Shown: positions 32,190-46,400, counted from the first letter of the stretch. The stretch is 64,000 nt of DNA from Anoplopoma fimbria (GCF_027596085.1 NC_072460.1:15514826-15578825); one strand, 5' to 3'. The notes: generated from the sequence alone by a model not told the origin. Translations and numbers: made by a program.

Positions 32190-35100
32190 ATATCTTTCTC
32201 TCTCTGTCTCTCTGTGTCTCTCAGTGTCTCTCTCTCTCTCTCCAGGGGTTCGGGAATGTCCATCTACTCTTCCTTTAGGATCCCAGGGCAGAATTCCTGA
32301 CAAAGATTCCTGGGGGAACACTCTGTTGGCTCTTCTTAGATTTCAGTGAGAACATTTTCTGACGGTTTCGGGTTTCGCAGTTTAAAACAAGATGCCTCTT
32401 GTGGAATTACGAGGACTGAAAACGATACTGTGTCTATCAAAGCAGACAGAGGCTTTGACTTTTCCACTGTTGAGTGATTTATCCTCCAACACAAGTGAGA
32501 AGCTCAAAGGGGCTTGGCGGGAAGGAGCTCAATACGCTCGGACTAGTTGGCACGAAGTGTCATCTGAAAGTTTAACATCATCTGAATGATACTCGATGAC
32601 AGGGTGAAAAGCCCGCTATGTTACATGAAGGAAAGATGTGGTGAACTGTATAAATGGGTATATAATAATATAACAGTGTATGAACATCTCTTAAAAGGTA
32701 CCCAATCGCTTGGTAAAGTAAGTGTGATTGTAACAATGTTGGTTTTGGAAAACTGTCAAAAATTGTGAGTAGCACTTTATTTCACAACACTAGTGCCAAT
32801 CTTTGACAGTTGTCGGTTGTTGCAACTGTTTTTTTAAATCATAAGTTTGATTTGCGTCAAGGTTTTGATAGTCATGGGATAATAAGAAACATCTGTGGCG
32901 AATGATGCGGATCAAAAACAACCAGCTTTTTTCATCGTTCAGCCGAAGTTTTATCCCATTTGCAGGCTAACACGAGTCTACTACTGTATTTACCATATTA
33001 ACTGAGGACTTACAGTCCTGACAGATAAATGCACAAATGTAACCTTTAAAAGACAGCGATGAGCCTCGTCTGTATTTGGTTAGCCCCAGGCCAAGGGTGT
33101 GGATATCTCACATTTACAGCTGCAATAGTCAAATTTAGCTCAAAGCCAACTCACCTGTAAAGCATCCCGTAAATATCTGCTGCTGGGATTTAAACTGAGA
33201 GAAATAAAATGGACTCAAATGTATTACTTTAAAAACCAAACGTTGACAACTTATTATCTGTCACTGAGTAAAGCTGTCGTCTTCTTACCAAGATAGAAAA
33301 AGGTGTCACCTTAAAGTACACATTATCAACACACCTGCAAATGAACGCTAGAGAATCCCAACCAACACTAGAGAACACTTAGAGAACTGTACCTAATAAC
33401 AGCCTGCATGTTCACAATAACCACCTTAATATTCCACTGCCGGTTTTCCAGATGGCTTTTTGCTGCCCAGAGGCTGAAGATGAGCATAGACAACCCACAC
33501 CTTCACACCTTTAACACCTTTACATTCATGCAGCCGGCCCATACACGCTCAGCCAATGATCTCAGTGTTTCGAAAACACCCCAGAAATGTTAAAGATTAC
33601 ACACTCTGTCTTTATCTTTCCATCTCCACATTGGTTTACACAGTGTTAAAAAAAGTCTGCACAATGCACATGCCAATGTCTCTGACATGTCAGAGCATGA
33701 AAAGAAAAGCTGGGTTAAGACTCGGTGATGAGTTGCATTCTAGGGACGTCAAGTGGTGGAATTACTGACTTCCCTCTGGAAAAAAATTGAATGGCATGAA
33801 CAATCAAGATAAGATTTATTGTTGGAAAGCTGAGCAGCATTTCAACCAAAATCCAGCAATTTTCTTTTAGGCCTCATATTATGTTAAATACTACAGAAAT
33901 GTGTCAATCAAAAAAGACAAACTGGATAACTTTTCTACAAACTTCCATATCTCATGATTGGAACTACTGAGATACTTTTCTTTGCCCTGGATATGTCTTT
34001 TATCTCTTAACTCAACTCAATGTCTTAATCAAAAGACATTAAAAACATAGTTACTTGAGAAGAATCACCACTGGTGCAAAAAAAAGACAGAATAGGTACT
34101 AGAAGCAAAACTACTATTGCACTTGTAAATGCTCTCAGCTAAATAGCCAGATGAGGAACACTAGCATAACATCAGCTGTTGCATACAGGACAGAATTAAA
34201 GATCTATCAACAATATCTCATCCGTGTCTCTCCGCTGTTTTTTCCAAACTAGACAACTAGAGCATTCTGGGTATTTAAGACGTACCGTCTATGTAAGTAC
34301 ACAAGACTAAAGAGGAGAAGAGGGTGACAGCTGAGAGGGGAGACAATGAGAAGAGTGGTCAAGATAGTGAGAAAAGAAAAGCAGACGTGAAGATGATAGG
34401 AGAAGAAGGACGGGAAGAGAGATAAGAGATTAGAGATGTACTCCCATCATGGAAATACGGAGTGAAGCTTCTTCTTAGAGAATATTTATCAGTGCAGACA
34501 AGGAAGAAGGAGGAAGGGAGGGTGGAAGGGAAGGAAAGGAGGGGGAGGGAAAAGAAGGGTGAAAAGTGAGGAAGAACGATGACACCTCCACTGCTACTGT
34601 TTTAGTCTTCACTAAAAAGTTTAGTTTTATGCATTTTGTTGTATCTGTATTGTTCATTTATTGGACAGACTTTTGGCACCGGGTGGTCAAAACAAGATGA
34701 TTTTCAAGTTTGCCATCTTCACATACTAATTAAAGTCTTGCAAAAACATAAACTAAAACTAAAAGATAATTCATATGGAATCTCATATGTTCTGTGTTAC
34801 ACAGTACATTTTGTTGCATAGCTTTCAAAGCATACACAGTATTTTAAGGTCATATCTCAGTTTATTTTAACTACCTTTGGAACAAACCATGCCATTCTGA
34901 CTGCACATGGATGAGGAATAAAATGATTACATGAATCTTGGTGCCATTTGAGTTATTTTCTTTAATCGTCTTGAAACAACCCGAATAAAGCTGCTAATGC
35001 TCAGATAAACAGAGCGAGAAGCTGAAAGGATAAGAAAACGAGGAAGATGATGGAAGAGCAGTGAAGAGTGGAATCAAAGTGTCGAGGAGGGAGGTGAAAC

Positions 35101-38089
35101 AGGCAGAAGAGGTCCTGGAGGGACAGTTTATCCTCAGGGTTCTTCTATAGATTGATGCCATGTTCCACGGCTCTGTCTGACAGTTCTACATCCCCCAGGA
35201 TGTGGAAACTCCTGCACAGTGTTCGTGTGTGTGTCTTGTATTTCCATTGTTGTGTGTTTTAGACCTTGGGATTGAAAACATTGATGAAAAGTGAGGACAT
35301 TTTGTCCGCTACTTGCCTCACAGACAAATTCCTTGTATGACAAAAACATATTTGGCAAACAGATGATTGTGAGTCTTCAAATAGCTGTTTGTAGGTTAAA
35401 ACTTGTTTTTAGGGTTTAAATTATACTGTATAGGCCTGTGTTCATACTAGAAAATAACTAGTTTGTACAACTTGCCTTGATGCTGGTCCAGGACTAAAGG
35501 ACTGTGGGTCTAAAGGAGGTGAGAAACACAGGATTTAGACATTCCAGGACGAATTACCCTCATCATGTCCTCAACTATTAGCATCACCCCCCGTCTCTCT
35601 TTCTCCAACACCACTGTTCACACTGAGGCTTCACTTTCCTAAACACAAAGTCTGCCTCACTCAGACTTGCAGACTGGTATTCAGACTCTAAATAATTTTT
35701 TTCTTGTTGAGTTTTAAATCGATAAAAATGTGAATACTAATGGGCCAGTGAGAGCAGTTTTGCAAACAACAGCTGAACGATTTAGTGCATCACTCTGCCA
35801 AGTTGTGGCAAATCGATGAGCTGCATTTTGAGATAATAAATCTGACACATTGTAGCATCTCATTTTGGTCTCATTGATGTAATCCAGAAAAAAACTTTGG
35901 AACTATGCATCATTCACTTACATCTCATAACAACCTTATAAGTCATTACTGACAGTGAATTGGCAAGAAATAAAGAGAAAGAGACACACTTGTTCTCAAT
36001 TTGAGTGTAAAGGATTTATCAAATCTGACAAGTTCAGATGCTTCCTAACTCCCTCACAGACAAAGTCAGCTGGCATGTTCCAGCCTGACAGATTAAATGA
36101 AATTCACCTGAAAAAATGTTGCTGAAAATGTTCCAAATGTGTCCAAACTCAAAAAGGAGAGCAGAGGAACTATTGGGTATAAAAGAAGGACTGATGATAA
36201 AACAGACCCAGAAAGTGAGGTCAGACAGATAAGGAAGGGAGGTTTCCTCTTCTATGACCTTGACTTTCTCCACGTTCCTGACTTCTACCACTACTCCTTT
36301 CATATGTTCCCTCCGCGCCTTATTATAACAGATAGCTGGGGCAAATTCCATAATTAGTGAAGAATGAGAGGAGGAGAAGGAGTGATAAGAGAGCGAGAGA
36401 AGGGGGGGGGGGGTACAGGCTGTCTTAATGAAAAGAGAGGAGGAGGAGGAGAGAGTTCGATGAAAACTCTTCAAATAAAACACTGATGGGTTACATTCAG
36501 GCAAGATGATAGTCATCTGTGTAATATCAAATACAGAGTTGGATAGTGGAATCGTTGGTCTGTCACGTCAATGTAAACCTCAAAACCCCTTAAAAATCAT
36601 ATCTTTGTTCCTTTTAATTTGTTTTCTTGGATACAAACTGATTCTATCAAATGATCAAAATACATTAATCAGGGTTTGCACCAGAAGTAGTTTAGTCTCA
36701 AATTCATATAAGTTAACAGCTGACAGTCTAAACAATAGACATTTGATGAATGGCATTTATGTGTAAACAGTTTTTTTGCGCCTTGGCAGTTATATGTTAA
36801 TAACCATTTCCAAGAATCCAACATTTTGTTTCTTTTAAAACATATTTCATGTTGGAATTAGTTATATTAAAACCCATTGTGTAGGAGACAGGGTTTCAAT
36901 TAATTAGTTCAGAAGTCAAGCTGAGAGACTAACATTGTGTGCCCCATGCACTCCCCCTTCTGCAGAGAGGTCAAAGGTCAGTGTCTGGGGCTAGTGAGGG
37001 GATCAGGAGCTGTGTTTAAAATCTGTGTACGGTATTAACAATAGACTGTTCACACTGAAGTAAACTCAAACAATACATCCTCTCTGCATCAGATGACTGT
37101 ATCTATCATAACATGCCAGTTGAATGAAAATCAGAAATGCAAATGAACAGTACCTCTTCATCTTCATTTTATATTTTCCAGAATTATTTTAAGACAGATT
37201 AAAACAAACATTTTAGTATTAAATATGTTTTCAACAGTTTTGAACAAGCAGAACTAAATGGTAATTTTATATTACACCTGTGCTTTGCCTACTGTGACAT
37301 GTTTAAATGTCTGCTGCAATCTTATATTTATGTTTTAATAAAACACAACTTTAGGACTCTCTAATTGATAATGTAGCTCAGCCATATAGCTATTAGCGAG
37401 ACATCTTCTTTATCGCATACGGTGTCCATCAAGCAGGCAAGCCGACAGACAGAAATGTGCACTACCACGCCAAGTATTCCCAGCATGTGTTACAGTGTAT
37501 GGCTGAATGTTAATGATGACTGGGAGTGCTGAGGCTGCCCAGCTGTTGGCTTTAATGGAACCAGTCACAGTTGCTGTTGCAGCTATCGGCTTGTTTCCCT
37601 TAGTACTTAATAAACACCTCGATCTCTCAGTCTGTCAGTACAAATAACTTTCTGTATCTGTCTGCTTTGATGGCGGGTGTTCACAGGGTCACAAGTTCAA
37701 TCCCCAGCAGCTGACTGTGTCCCACTAATGTGTCCAAACCACAGGTTGGGTGCTTTACACAGAGAAATGTGACAACGAACAAGTTTACAGAGGCACACTC
37801 ATAATTTCTGCCTCTCTATCCCATCAACACACTCCCATCTCTTTCAGGTCATCACCATAGTTTCTCAGTGTGATGAGGATTTAAATGTGGACTTTGCCCT
37901 GTGGAGCGCATCCCGGTCAGTCACAGTCTCTGAACTCTTACTAAGCTCCATTAAGATAGTTAGCTGCTAGCTGAGCTGGACACACACAAACACACACATT
38001 TAGAAATTATAGCTGATCATTGTCGGCTTCTTTTAAGACATCCAAAGAGTATTTTTTTAAGGATTTTAGCCCTTAGGGATTCAAAGCTA
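32190..38089 (-). other. lama5: lama5 intron 2 segment, no gene recognised
   Basis: AT-rich sequence with CT-rich patches (32190-32243), GA-rich patches (34320-34400, 34500-34560, 36361-36450) and a G12 run at 36402-36413. A weak tRNA-like B-box word (AAGTTCAATCCCC) near 37692 may mark a decayed SINE. No coding match. Confidence 0.5.
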
Positions 38090-38375
38090 TATATATTATA
38101 TATCCTGACCGATAGGGCAGTCCTCAAGCAAAGAAATACTTAGTCGACGGACACTTATAGGATTTTGTCGACCAATAGATTAGTTTATTATATTGAGTTT
38201 CTCTACAATGAATCATGCAAAAGCACCACTTTAAATATTGTGATTAACTGAGATGTGCTCATAAGTTTCTTGGAAATAATGAATTCAGCAAGAAAAATTC
38301 AATAAAAGTCTGACCAAATAAATCTTTGTCGACTAAGAGCAAAAAGACCATATAGTTGACTAATTAAGAGGGGGC
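38090..38375. repeat. Candidate repeat with AGTCGAC/GTCGACTAA words
   Basis: Begins near GACCGATAGGGCAGTCCTCA and contains TTAGTCGACGG, TTGTCGACCAATAG, TTTGTCGACTAAGAG and TAGTTGACTAATTA. This recurring, partly palindromic TTAGTCGACTAA theme suggests a dispersed element also known from other fish. Confidence 0.4.
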
Positions 38376-38553
38376 AGCATAGTTTTCAGTTTGGAGACTG
38401 TGAAAATAAAAACAGTGAAGGTATAACATATTGTATGTGGTACGGGTACGGTAAGTGTTTTTACACAGTTTTTGCTACAGTATCTACTCAGTTCATCATT
38501 TAAGGGCCTTAAAGTCAGCATAATTCAATTCAAAATTGGCCTGAACTATTATA

Positions 38554-38716
<163 letters not shown>

Positions 38717-38909
38717 AAACAGATTGACCCCCACAAACACACCTCTGTTCCACTCCCATTCACCAGTTTATGACTTTACTATGGGAAAACACTCCCTTCT
38801 GTTTGCTGCCCTCCTATTCTCCCTCTATGGAGTCATCCCTCCATCGCCCACTCTCCACTCCTCTGTTTGTACAAGGAGGAAGACATTCTTAGCTGTACAA
38901 CTGTAAGGC

Positions 38910-39020
38910 CTCATTCAGAATAGCAGCAACAGCACTTTCAGTACTTATTTCTGTCTTTGTGCTGCTGCCACACTTTAATTTTCCCTCGTGGGATCAATAA
39001 AGATTTATCTTATCTTAATT
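38910..39020 (+). repeat. Candidate non-LTR retroposon 3' end, plus orientation
   Basis: GATCAATAAAGATTTATCTTATC follows CTTTAATTTTCCCTCGTGGG: an AATAAA-type end followed by a short ATCTT tail. The same terminus occurs inverted at 42715-42860, so the two are probably copies of one family. Confidence 0.55.
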
Positions 39021-39699
39021 TATACTCTGGTGTGTGATGAAGTTTCAATACAAAGGTCCTTCAAGCATGGATACAGAGAAAAGAGTGTGAGTCGCTGTTT
39101 GATATCATCTAAAAATAGAAAAACACACCACTAAACTTGCACGTTCGTAGTTTCGTATAAAACTCCTAAAGCTAAAATAAGTCACAGGTTTGATCCATGA
39201 GATATTAAGCAGAAACTTGCTCTGGATTAAATAAATCTGTGAAAATAAGAACACCTGGATAAATGAATGGATATCTTTAATGTTTCACTTCGGAACTAAC
39301 GACTTTGGATTTGTGTTTTTTCTGTGCTGTCTTCACTGTTGCCATCATGTTTACTTGTGTTCATCATTGGAAATGTAAATCAAGATTAACTTTAACTCGA
39401 TGACCTATACTTCTTCTCCACCCCCTCCTCTCCTCCCCTGCTCTGTTGTTTCATTCACCAGCAAAGAAACTCAAACAATCTGCTGGTGTTGACCAGGTAA
39501 AAAACAATATTTACTGTCGCATTAACAGGGTCAAACCTCTCTCTTTGTCCCTGCTGTGTCTTCGTCTCCTCCTCTCACTATGCTGCTTTTATACACCGTT
39601 TCTTCACATTTGATCATATATGTGGCTGTCTTTCTTCTTCTGTTCTCACAAACTGACAAGTTAAATGAAAAGATAGACATTTGACATTTGTGTGATATG

Positions 39700-39935
39700 G
39701 TCATATTTATCAATTCTTGCGTTATTGCCAAAAATGTGTTTTGTGAGGTCACAGTGACCTTTGACAACCACATTCTGGTAAGGTTATCCTCAAGTCCAAG
39801 TGGATGTTTGAGCCAAATTTAAAAGATATTCCCTCAAAGCGTTCCTGAGATATCGCGTTCACGAATGTGGATAGGCAGACGACTCAAAAACAAAATGGCT
39901 ACGGCCATGGCTGTCGCCGGCACAGGGGCACAAAA
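39700..39935 (+). repeat. Candidate interspersed repeat (GAGATATCGCGTTCACGAA type)
   Basis: Contains GGTCACAGTGACCTTTGAC, TCAAGTCCAAGTGGATGTTT, CCTGAGATATCGCGTTCACG and GGCTGTCGCCGGCACAGGGG in this order, as in a dispersed fish repeat I recall well. The class (LINE tail or other) is uncertain. Confidence 0.5.
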
Positions 39936-40740
39936 TAACACAATGTGAATGGATTACAATAAAATTTCACTGAAAATGTAGCCATTTCTTTTGTGGTTTT
40001 ATCATTTGAACAGGTAACAACCTGAAAAGTATGTGAAAGTTAACTGCTAATTAATGCTAATAGGTAGGGATAAGTACTTCCCTAAATTTTACTTCAAAAC
40101 ATCCAAACTATACCTTTAAGTTTGGACCAATGCCGCAAAGACAGACAAAGATATAATAATACCTGCTGGTTTATTCATTTTTAACGTTGGATCCAAAATC
40201 CACGAGATCCATAAGAAAAATAAATAAGAACAACCACATCCTGTTTCTCTTTTAAGTTGGTAAGTTTTCAAATCCAGTTCGTCTTTCACACTAAATGAGC
40301 TCATTGTGTGATAGCAGGCAGACATTAGCATCAGGCTATTCTTGGTCTGGCTTGGCAGAGCAGGAAGTCCCTGGTGTCCTTCAGGGAGGACGAGCCTGGC
40401 ACAGAAAGTGTTTTTCTGTCTGGGTTTTGTCTGGGGAGGAAGCTGCACACACCCCTCATACACTGCAGCTGGACATCAATGAGCCATATGTTTATTTTAG
40501 GATTAATGCAGAAATCTGATAACTCAATATTTTGGCTACATGTTTAACTAGTTAGATGAAAATAATTGATATGATCGAGTGTCTTCGTTGTGGGTTGAGT
40601 ATAGAGCTCGCTGGAGAACGTGTTTAGCCAAGCTTAGCACAAAGGCTGGAAGCGAGGGAAACTACGTTAGTTTTTAACTTGTCGGGACAGGGTAATTATA
40701 AAAGCTCTTTATATGCATAGTGTCCTTTCAAAATAATTCC

Positions 40741-41097
40741 ATCTCCATCTTCCGTAACTGCTTATCCAGTTAAGGGTCGCGGGGGTGCTGGAGCCGATCC
40801 CAGCTGTCAATGGGCGAAGGCAGGGTTCACCCTGGACAGGTCGCCAGCCTATCACAGGGTTGACATATATAGACAACCACTCACGCTCACATTCACACCT
40901 ACGGGCAATTTCAGAGTCATCAATTAACCTCAGCTGCATGTCTTTGGACTGTGGGAGGAAGCCGGAGAACCCGTAGAGAACCCACGCTGACACGGGGAGA
41001 ACATGCAAACTCCACACAGAAGGTTGTCTGGCCCGGGAATTGAACCCGGGCCCCTCTTGCTGTGAGGCGACAGTGCTAACCACTACACCACTGTGCA
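40741..41097 (-). repeat. tRNA-derived SINE (V-SINE-like), minus orientation
   Basis: Read on the minus strand, it starts with a tRNA-like head: GTAGTGGTTAGCACTGTCGCC (A-box region) and GGTTCAATTCCC (B box). The body follows: GTTTGCATGTTCTCCCCGTG, CCTCCCACAGTCCAAAGACA and GACCTGTCCAGGGTGAACCC. It ends in GATGGAGATGGA-like repeats at the low-coordinate side. This is a full-length-looking copy of a very common fish SINE architecture. The family name is from memory, and no clear target-site duplication was found. Confidence 0.75.
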
Positions 41098-41109
41098 CAA
41101 GAGGGTTTA

Positions 41110-42640
41110 CAATGTGGTTAGTTAAAGCCATTTGTGTCACATACAGCTAAAGGGGAGCCTCAGTCTGTTGATTTCTGATGCCGAGGGGCCCTGACCAACC
41201 ATTGGTATTTGACAAGGTTTTTAATGCAGAATGAGGAACTGAATTTATGGAGAAAACATAAAGTCTCTTCAAACCAAGAAAGTGTACACTGTTTGTTTAC
41301 CTGCACCTCAAGTGACTGATTAACTAATCTAAACTCCTTCTTTAATTAATTTCTCATTAAATCTCATTTCCTCTGTCTCTCTGTGCGGGAGCTATGACAC
41401 CTCACTAGTCTTCACAACCAACTGTTTGCCTCCATGTTTGTTCTCTGCAGTCTTTCTGAATGGGACAAACACTCTCACTGACACAATGGTATGATAAAGG
41501 GCCCATTGAGAAGTATTCTGAATGCTAAGTCATTGGGAGGGCTCAGGACCACTGCAGCCTCAAAAGGAGGTTGTGAGGGCGAGCAAACACTGCATGACAA
41601 TGGGACTGAGTTGAAGCTGAATGGACGGTCTGGGTTGCTCAACCAGGAAGAGAGAGCCAACGTGTCTAAACCAGATCACAGAGCAGTTATCTAAAACAAT
41701 ATTCCTGTATAGTCTATTATGAAGGTCTTGTTGAGCATTACATATGTCTTTTCGGACTCGGAAGTACTGAGGTTGAATCACTAAAGCCACTTTAAGAGGA
41801 TATAATATATACTTAAATAAATATTTTTTAAGACCTCCTGATTCTAAAGCATTAAAAAAAGCTAATTGTCCTTCTTTGTATAATCCCTAATCATTAAGGT
41901 TTTAGAAACTTGCATTTCTGTCCAACCTCTCCTGTTAACGAGTTTCAATAATACACAATGTTTTAACCATGACAGATCGAAATCCAGTTAACAAGCCTGC
42001 AATTGAAGACAATCTGAAAAGATTGCATGAGAGTCTATGGAGCAGACCTGGATAGCTGATGGACCCTGAGCGGAGCTGGCCGAAGCTACGCTATGATTGG
42101 CCAGTCTGGCCTGTCTTAGCGAAGGGTCAACTATCTTTCTTTATTTTCCTAGTTTTCCTTGTGTTTGTCTTTCAAACATTTAAATAGTCTGCCTTTCTTA
42201 GTGTATTTTCATTCAGCAGAGCCAATGTTCTACCGACTTCCATTTTCTGCCATTCACTTCTCTATGTGAGTCCATCCATCTCAGTCAGACATTCTCTTAG
42301 TTTATCTGTCTTTCACCCTTTCACCTCCAGAAGCAGGACAGGAGGAAACTCCAGGTGTCCATCTCAGTGATAACACAGAACTACAAGGTGGGAAAGAGGC
42401 CGACAGACAGTGGAGGAGGAGATGGATGGGCAGCAGAAGAAAGAGACAAGTAAGGATCGGTGGATGGAAAATGTGAGTGGGCAGCTACAGGGGTGAGAGG
42501 TAGAAAGAGGAAGCTACAGAGAGAAGATTTAGTGAGAGACGAGGTGATAAAGGTTAAAAGATCAGTTCTGTGTTGACAAAGTGAACAGGGCAACCAAGGG
42601 GCAAAAGAGACTGATAGGAAGCAGGTACATTTAACAGAGA
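41110..42640 (-). other. lama5: lama5 intron 2 segment, nothing recognised
   Basis: AT-rich sequence without coding match; mildly purine-rich near 42330-42560. Confidence 0.55.
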
Positions 42641-42642
42641 AA

Positions 42643-42675
<33 letters not shown>

Positions 42676-42714
42676 CCAAATCGGGGCCGGTCAGGGAGTT
42701 CAAAGCAGCGGGAA

Positions 42715-42860
42715 GATAAGATAAGCTAAGCTAAGCTAAGCTAAGCTAAGCTAAGATAAGATAAGATAAGATAAGATAAGATAAGATAAGATAAGATAAG
42801 ATAATTCTTTATTAGTCCCGCAGCGGGGAAATTTGCAGGCTTACAGCAGCATAGGGTAAA
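42715..42860 (-). repeat. Retroposon 3' end with (TTATC/TTAGC)n tail, minus orientation
   Basis: On the minus strand, ATTTCCCCGCTGCGGGACTA then ATAAAGAATTATCTTATC leads into about 17 TTATC/TTAGC units (42715-42804). The internal block of TTAGC variants shows that the tail has diverged in register. The body may extend to about 43000. It shares its terminus with the plus-strand copy at 38910. Confidence 0.65.
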
Positions 42861-43179
42861 GTGCACACAAGAGACATAGTAAAAGAAAGACAAGATAAAA
42901 ATAAAAATAAAATAAAAAACAAGTATTATAAATAAGCAATAAAAAAGGTGAGAACTGATAATGTAAGTATTATGACAATCACACAAATATGAACATACAC
43001 ATATAAAAAACACACACACACCAAAACCAAACCACTTAAGAGCCACAAGAGCGGGAGGCGCCCTCTTATAATCACTTCCTCTGCTTTGATAATGACAAAC
43101 TCAGAACATTTGACATTTCAATCAAAGATAGTATGAATGGATTCTTTTTCTACCAACCCCAGCTGGAGTCCTTCTCTAC

Positions 43180-43290
43180 TTCCCTCTCCCCTTCCTGTCA
43201 TCCTCCTCCTCCTCCTACTATTTTTCTCTCTTTCACTCTCGCCTCACCTCCATCCACTTCCTCCTCCTCCCCTTCTCTGTTTTTTTTCAA
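43180..43290. repeat. CTCCTCC-rich low-complexity tract
   Basis: Pyrimidine-rich plus strand (TCCTCCTCCTCCTCC at 43200). It gives rise to overlapping open frames rich in Ser, Pro and Leu that are not genes. Confidence 0.8.
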
Positions 43291-43426
43291 TCCGTCAAAC
43301 ATTTGTGTATTTCCATGCTTTGTGTATTCATCACCGTGAGTGGAGTCTCGGTTCGATGCACACAACTGCACACAGAATACAGTACACGGTATGTAGATTG
43401 ATGCACGTAATGTGGAACCAAAGTTC

Positions 43427-43463
43427 ACATCCCCTACATTGGTTCCGCCAATGTAGGGGATGT
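43427..43463. other. Perfect 16-bp inverted repeat with 5-nt loop
   Basis: ACATCCCCTACATTGG, loop TTCCG, then CCAATGTAGGGGATGT: a fully complementary hairpin inside intron 2. No known element end or RNA was recognised. Confidence 0.85.
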
Positions 43464-46400
43464 CAGAGGAAACACATCCAACATGCTAATGCACACTTAA
43501 CAGCATCCCCCAAATGTGCTGATCACTGGGATGATAAATGTATTGCATTTTTAAACATTTCCAGGCTGAAACTTACTTAAAAACTCTAAAAAAGTTTTTA
43601 CGCTTCTATATTGGAGCCTAATGTACTGGGTTTTACAGAATTTTGGACAAATAAATTTAAGTTTTTGGCAGATGCACTGGGGTTTTAAAACCCTTATTGA
43701 TATGTGATTGTGATTTTTATAACTGTATATGAGGACACATTAAACTTTAAGGCTTGGGCCACACAGAGTAACCTTTTTCCTACATAAATAATGTAAGTTC
43801 ACCTCTGGGAAACTAGTTGCCAAACGTTTTCAAACTTTCAAACTTCTAAAAAGGAGTTTAAAACTACTGAACAGGGGTTATTGGTTAACATACCTAAATT
43901 GGTGAATTTAATAATAGTAATTGCATTCCTGGGAAACTATTCAGAAGTTTTGGGCTATTATACTGAAATGTAACACACAACCTTCCGTAACATTTAGCAG
44001 AAAAGAGAGCTGCAGATGATTGACCATAACAATCTAGTGTGAGTCAAAGTTTTTGCATCAGGCAGAAGTTAAGATATGAAGTTGGAAAATGAATTGCTGA
44101 AACAGAAAATGTATATTCTTAAGTTTAAATAAAACTTAGAACATAATAATAAACTTTAAAACTTTTAATTCAATTGGATTTGTGTAGTGAGTTTACTATA
44201 CAGTTTAATGCATCACGTGTTTTGTCAGATATCGAAAAAATATATTCAGCTTGTTTGGATGTGTCCCAGCCAAAAGAATGAGAAAACCTGAAAAGAACCC
44301 TGATTCTGAATTCATCCAGATTTGTCAATAACACAACGCTAAAGCTAAAACTGAGGGTGTGTTAACCTTCCAACGTCAACACACTGATATCAGTAACAAC
44401 ATACAGTAGCAGGCAACTAAAAATGACCTATGAAAAAAATCTGCCAACTATTTCAGACTACTGCCCCTCCTCTCTGCCTCCATCCATCCATCATCCTTTA
44501 TTCTGGTTCAAATGTGACATCAACTTTATCCCTTTTGCCCTGTTCTCTCTATTCACTCAAAGCTGAATCACTCCTATTAAGGTCAGATTTCTCTCTCTCT
44601 CTCTCTCTCTCTCCACCTCTCTTTCTCCCCCTCTTTGCTCATTTTCCTGGCCAGTACACATAATGAATGACTGAAAAATGTGCACTGTGTGTGTCAGCTC
44701 TTGTCTGTGTGAGAGGACAGATTCAGGGGCAACGTTTAACCCTGAACGAGAGGGACAGATGGGAAAACAGGAAGATGAAGGCCGATTAGTAGATGGTGAC
44801 ACAAATAAGAGTCACTGAGGAAGACGGAGGAGTGAAGGGAGTAATGAATGACTCTAACTGTTGACATTCAAAATCACAGCCAGAGAGCTAAAGAGGGCAA
44901 AACGATTTATATCAAGAAACAGAAAGAGGGCAACTATTAAAAGATGTGGCTGAAACGTGCGGTTGACTGAGTCATTATGGACAGTACAGTAAAAAAAAAG
45001 AAAGAAAAGAATAAAGAGAGGAAAATTGCACACAGATATAAATCACTTTTTCAAAGAATTAAGGATGAAAACATATAAATCCTCTCTGGGTGTTTAAATG
45101 TAGCACATTCATGCTCATAAAAAACAAGAGAAGGAGCAACTCATAGATAAAAAACTAAGAAATGGTGCAATGGCTCTGAAGAGGGGCTAGAAAACACAAG
45201 GAATTTGCATGAGGTTAAATATTATTTTATTATCAATGAATGTTTTAGCCTCTGGTCATGTCAAAGAGTGCTAGTACTGCCGATCCACTGTGGATCAACA
45301 TCTACACATGTGGTTCTTTGCAGATTTCAGCTTTCAGTTTTAGTTTGCTTGACTGACAAAACCAACACAATTCTGCTTCATATAAAACCATGAGCACATG
45401 AGATTACAAAAGCTAACTGTTATATACTACATATCTATTGGTAAAATGCAGAAAGCCAAACTAAATGAGTGACAAGTGAAGAAATTCTTTTTTTCCCCCC
45501 AAGTAATCCTTAGAGCAAACAAGACCGAAAAAGACCAGTAAAAGTTGACAGAAAAACAACTTTAATGTTGAAGTTCACGTTGTTCCATTTCTGTCGGATA
45601 TGTAAGCGGATAGCTGTTTGCTAACACATTATCTATAATATCTTGACAAACGTAATACTCACTGATGTTTAACACCTATGTCATTAGCAGCCAACAGTGT
45701 GATCTATCTGTGTAGACTCTAAACAAGAAGAGACTGGAATTGTGACAGAGGATGAGGAGAAGGATGGTTGATGTGCATCATATCTATCTTTGTACCCTCA
45801 TTTTCTTTATTTCCATCATTACTGTGTCAGTCATTCACTCTACAGAGGAGTCTTTGTGGAGTCAGAGAGAAATGAATAGAGAGATTACGATGCAAGGGGA
45901 AAAAATTGAAATGAGACATTACGGCGAATAGGAGATGATATCATGAAAAGTCTCACACACACTTTCAGAGGGCTGTCTACTTGAAGTTGTACAGCCGGCC
46001 ACACAAACACACACACACACTGTCACACCTGAAGTGTTTGTAAAAAAAATTAAAAAAAATAAAAGAATAGAACAAAACAATAGACAGAGTGTGATACCAA
46101 TGCTCGTCGTAAATAGCAGATTTGGCAGAGGACATACCGATTGTAATCAGTAAGCCACACTCAGACAGACACAAACACACACACGCACATCCATGCTTAT
46201 ACACAACACAAACACAGAGAAGGGATCTCAACCTACTTCTGCTCATCTACAGGCCAGCAGGGAGGATACCACATTAATGTTACAGTCCGTCATGTTGTAA
46301 TCCATAAAATTGTCTTTTTGTTCCATTCAGTCTTCTGAGTAGAGCAACTGCTGCTTATTAGATGGTAACAATCATCTCCTTATACCCATAAGGCCCTTGT

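Noticed and set aside
40741..41097. Possible tRNA gene from the GGTTCAATTCCC word
   Set aside because: The cloverleaf is not intact and the sequence continues into a SINE body, so it is a tRNA-derived retroposon.
43133..43580. Open frames of 68-147 codons
   Set aside because: Produced by a CTCCTCC-rich tract; composition is low-complexity.
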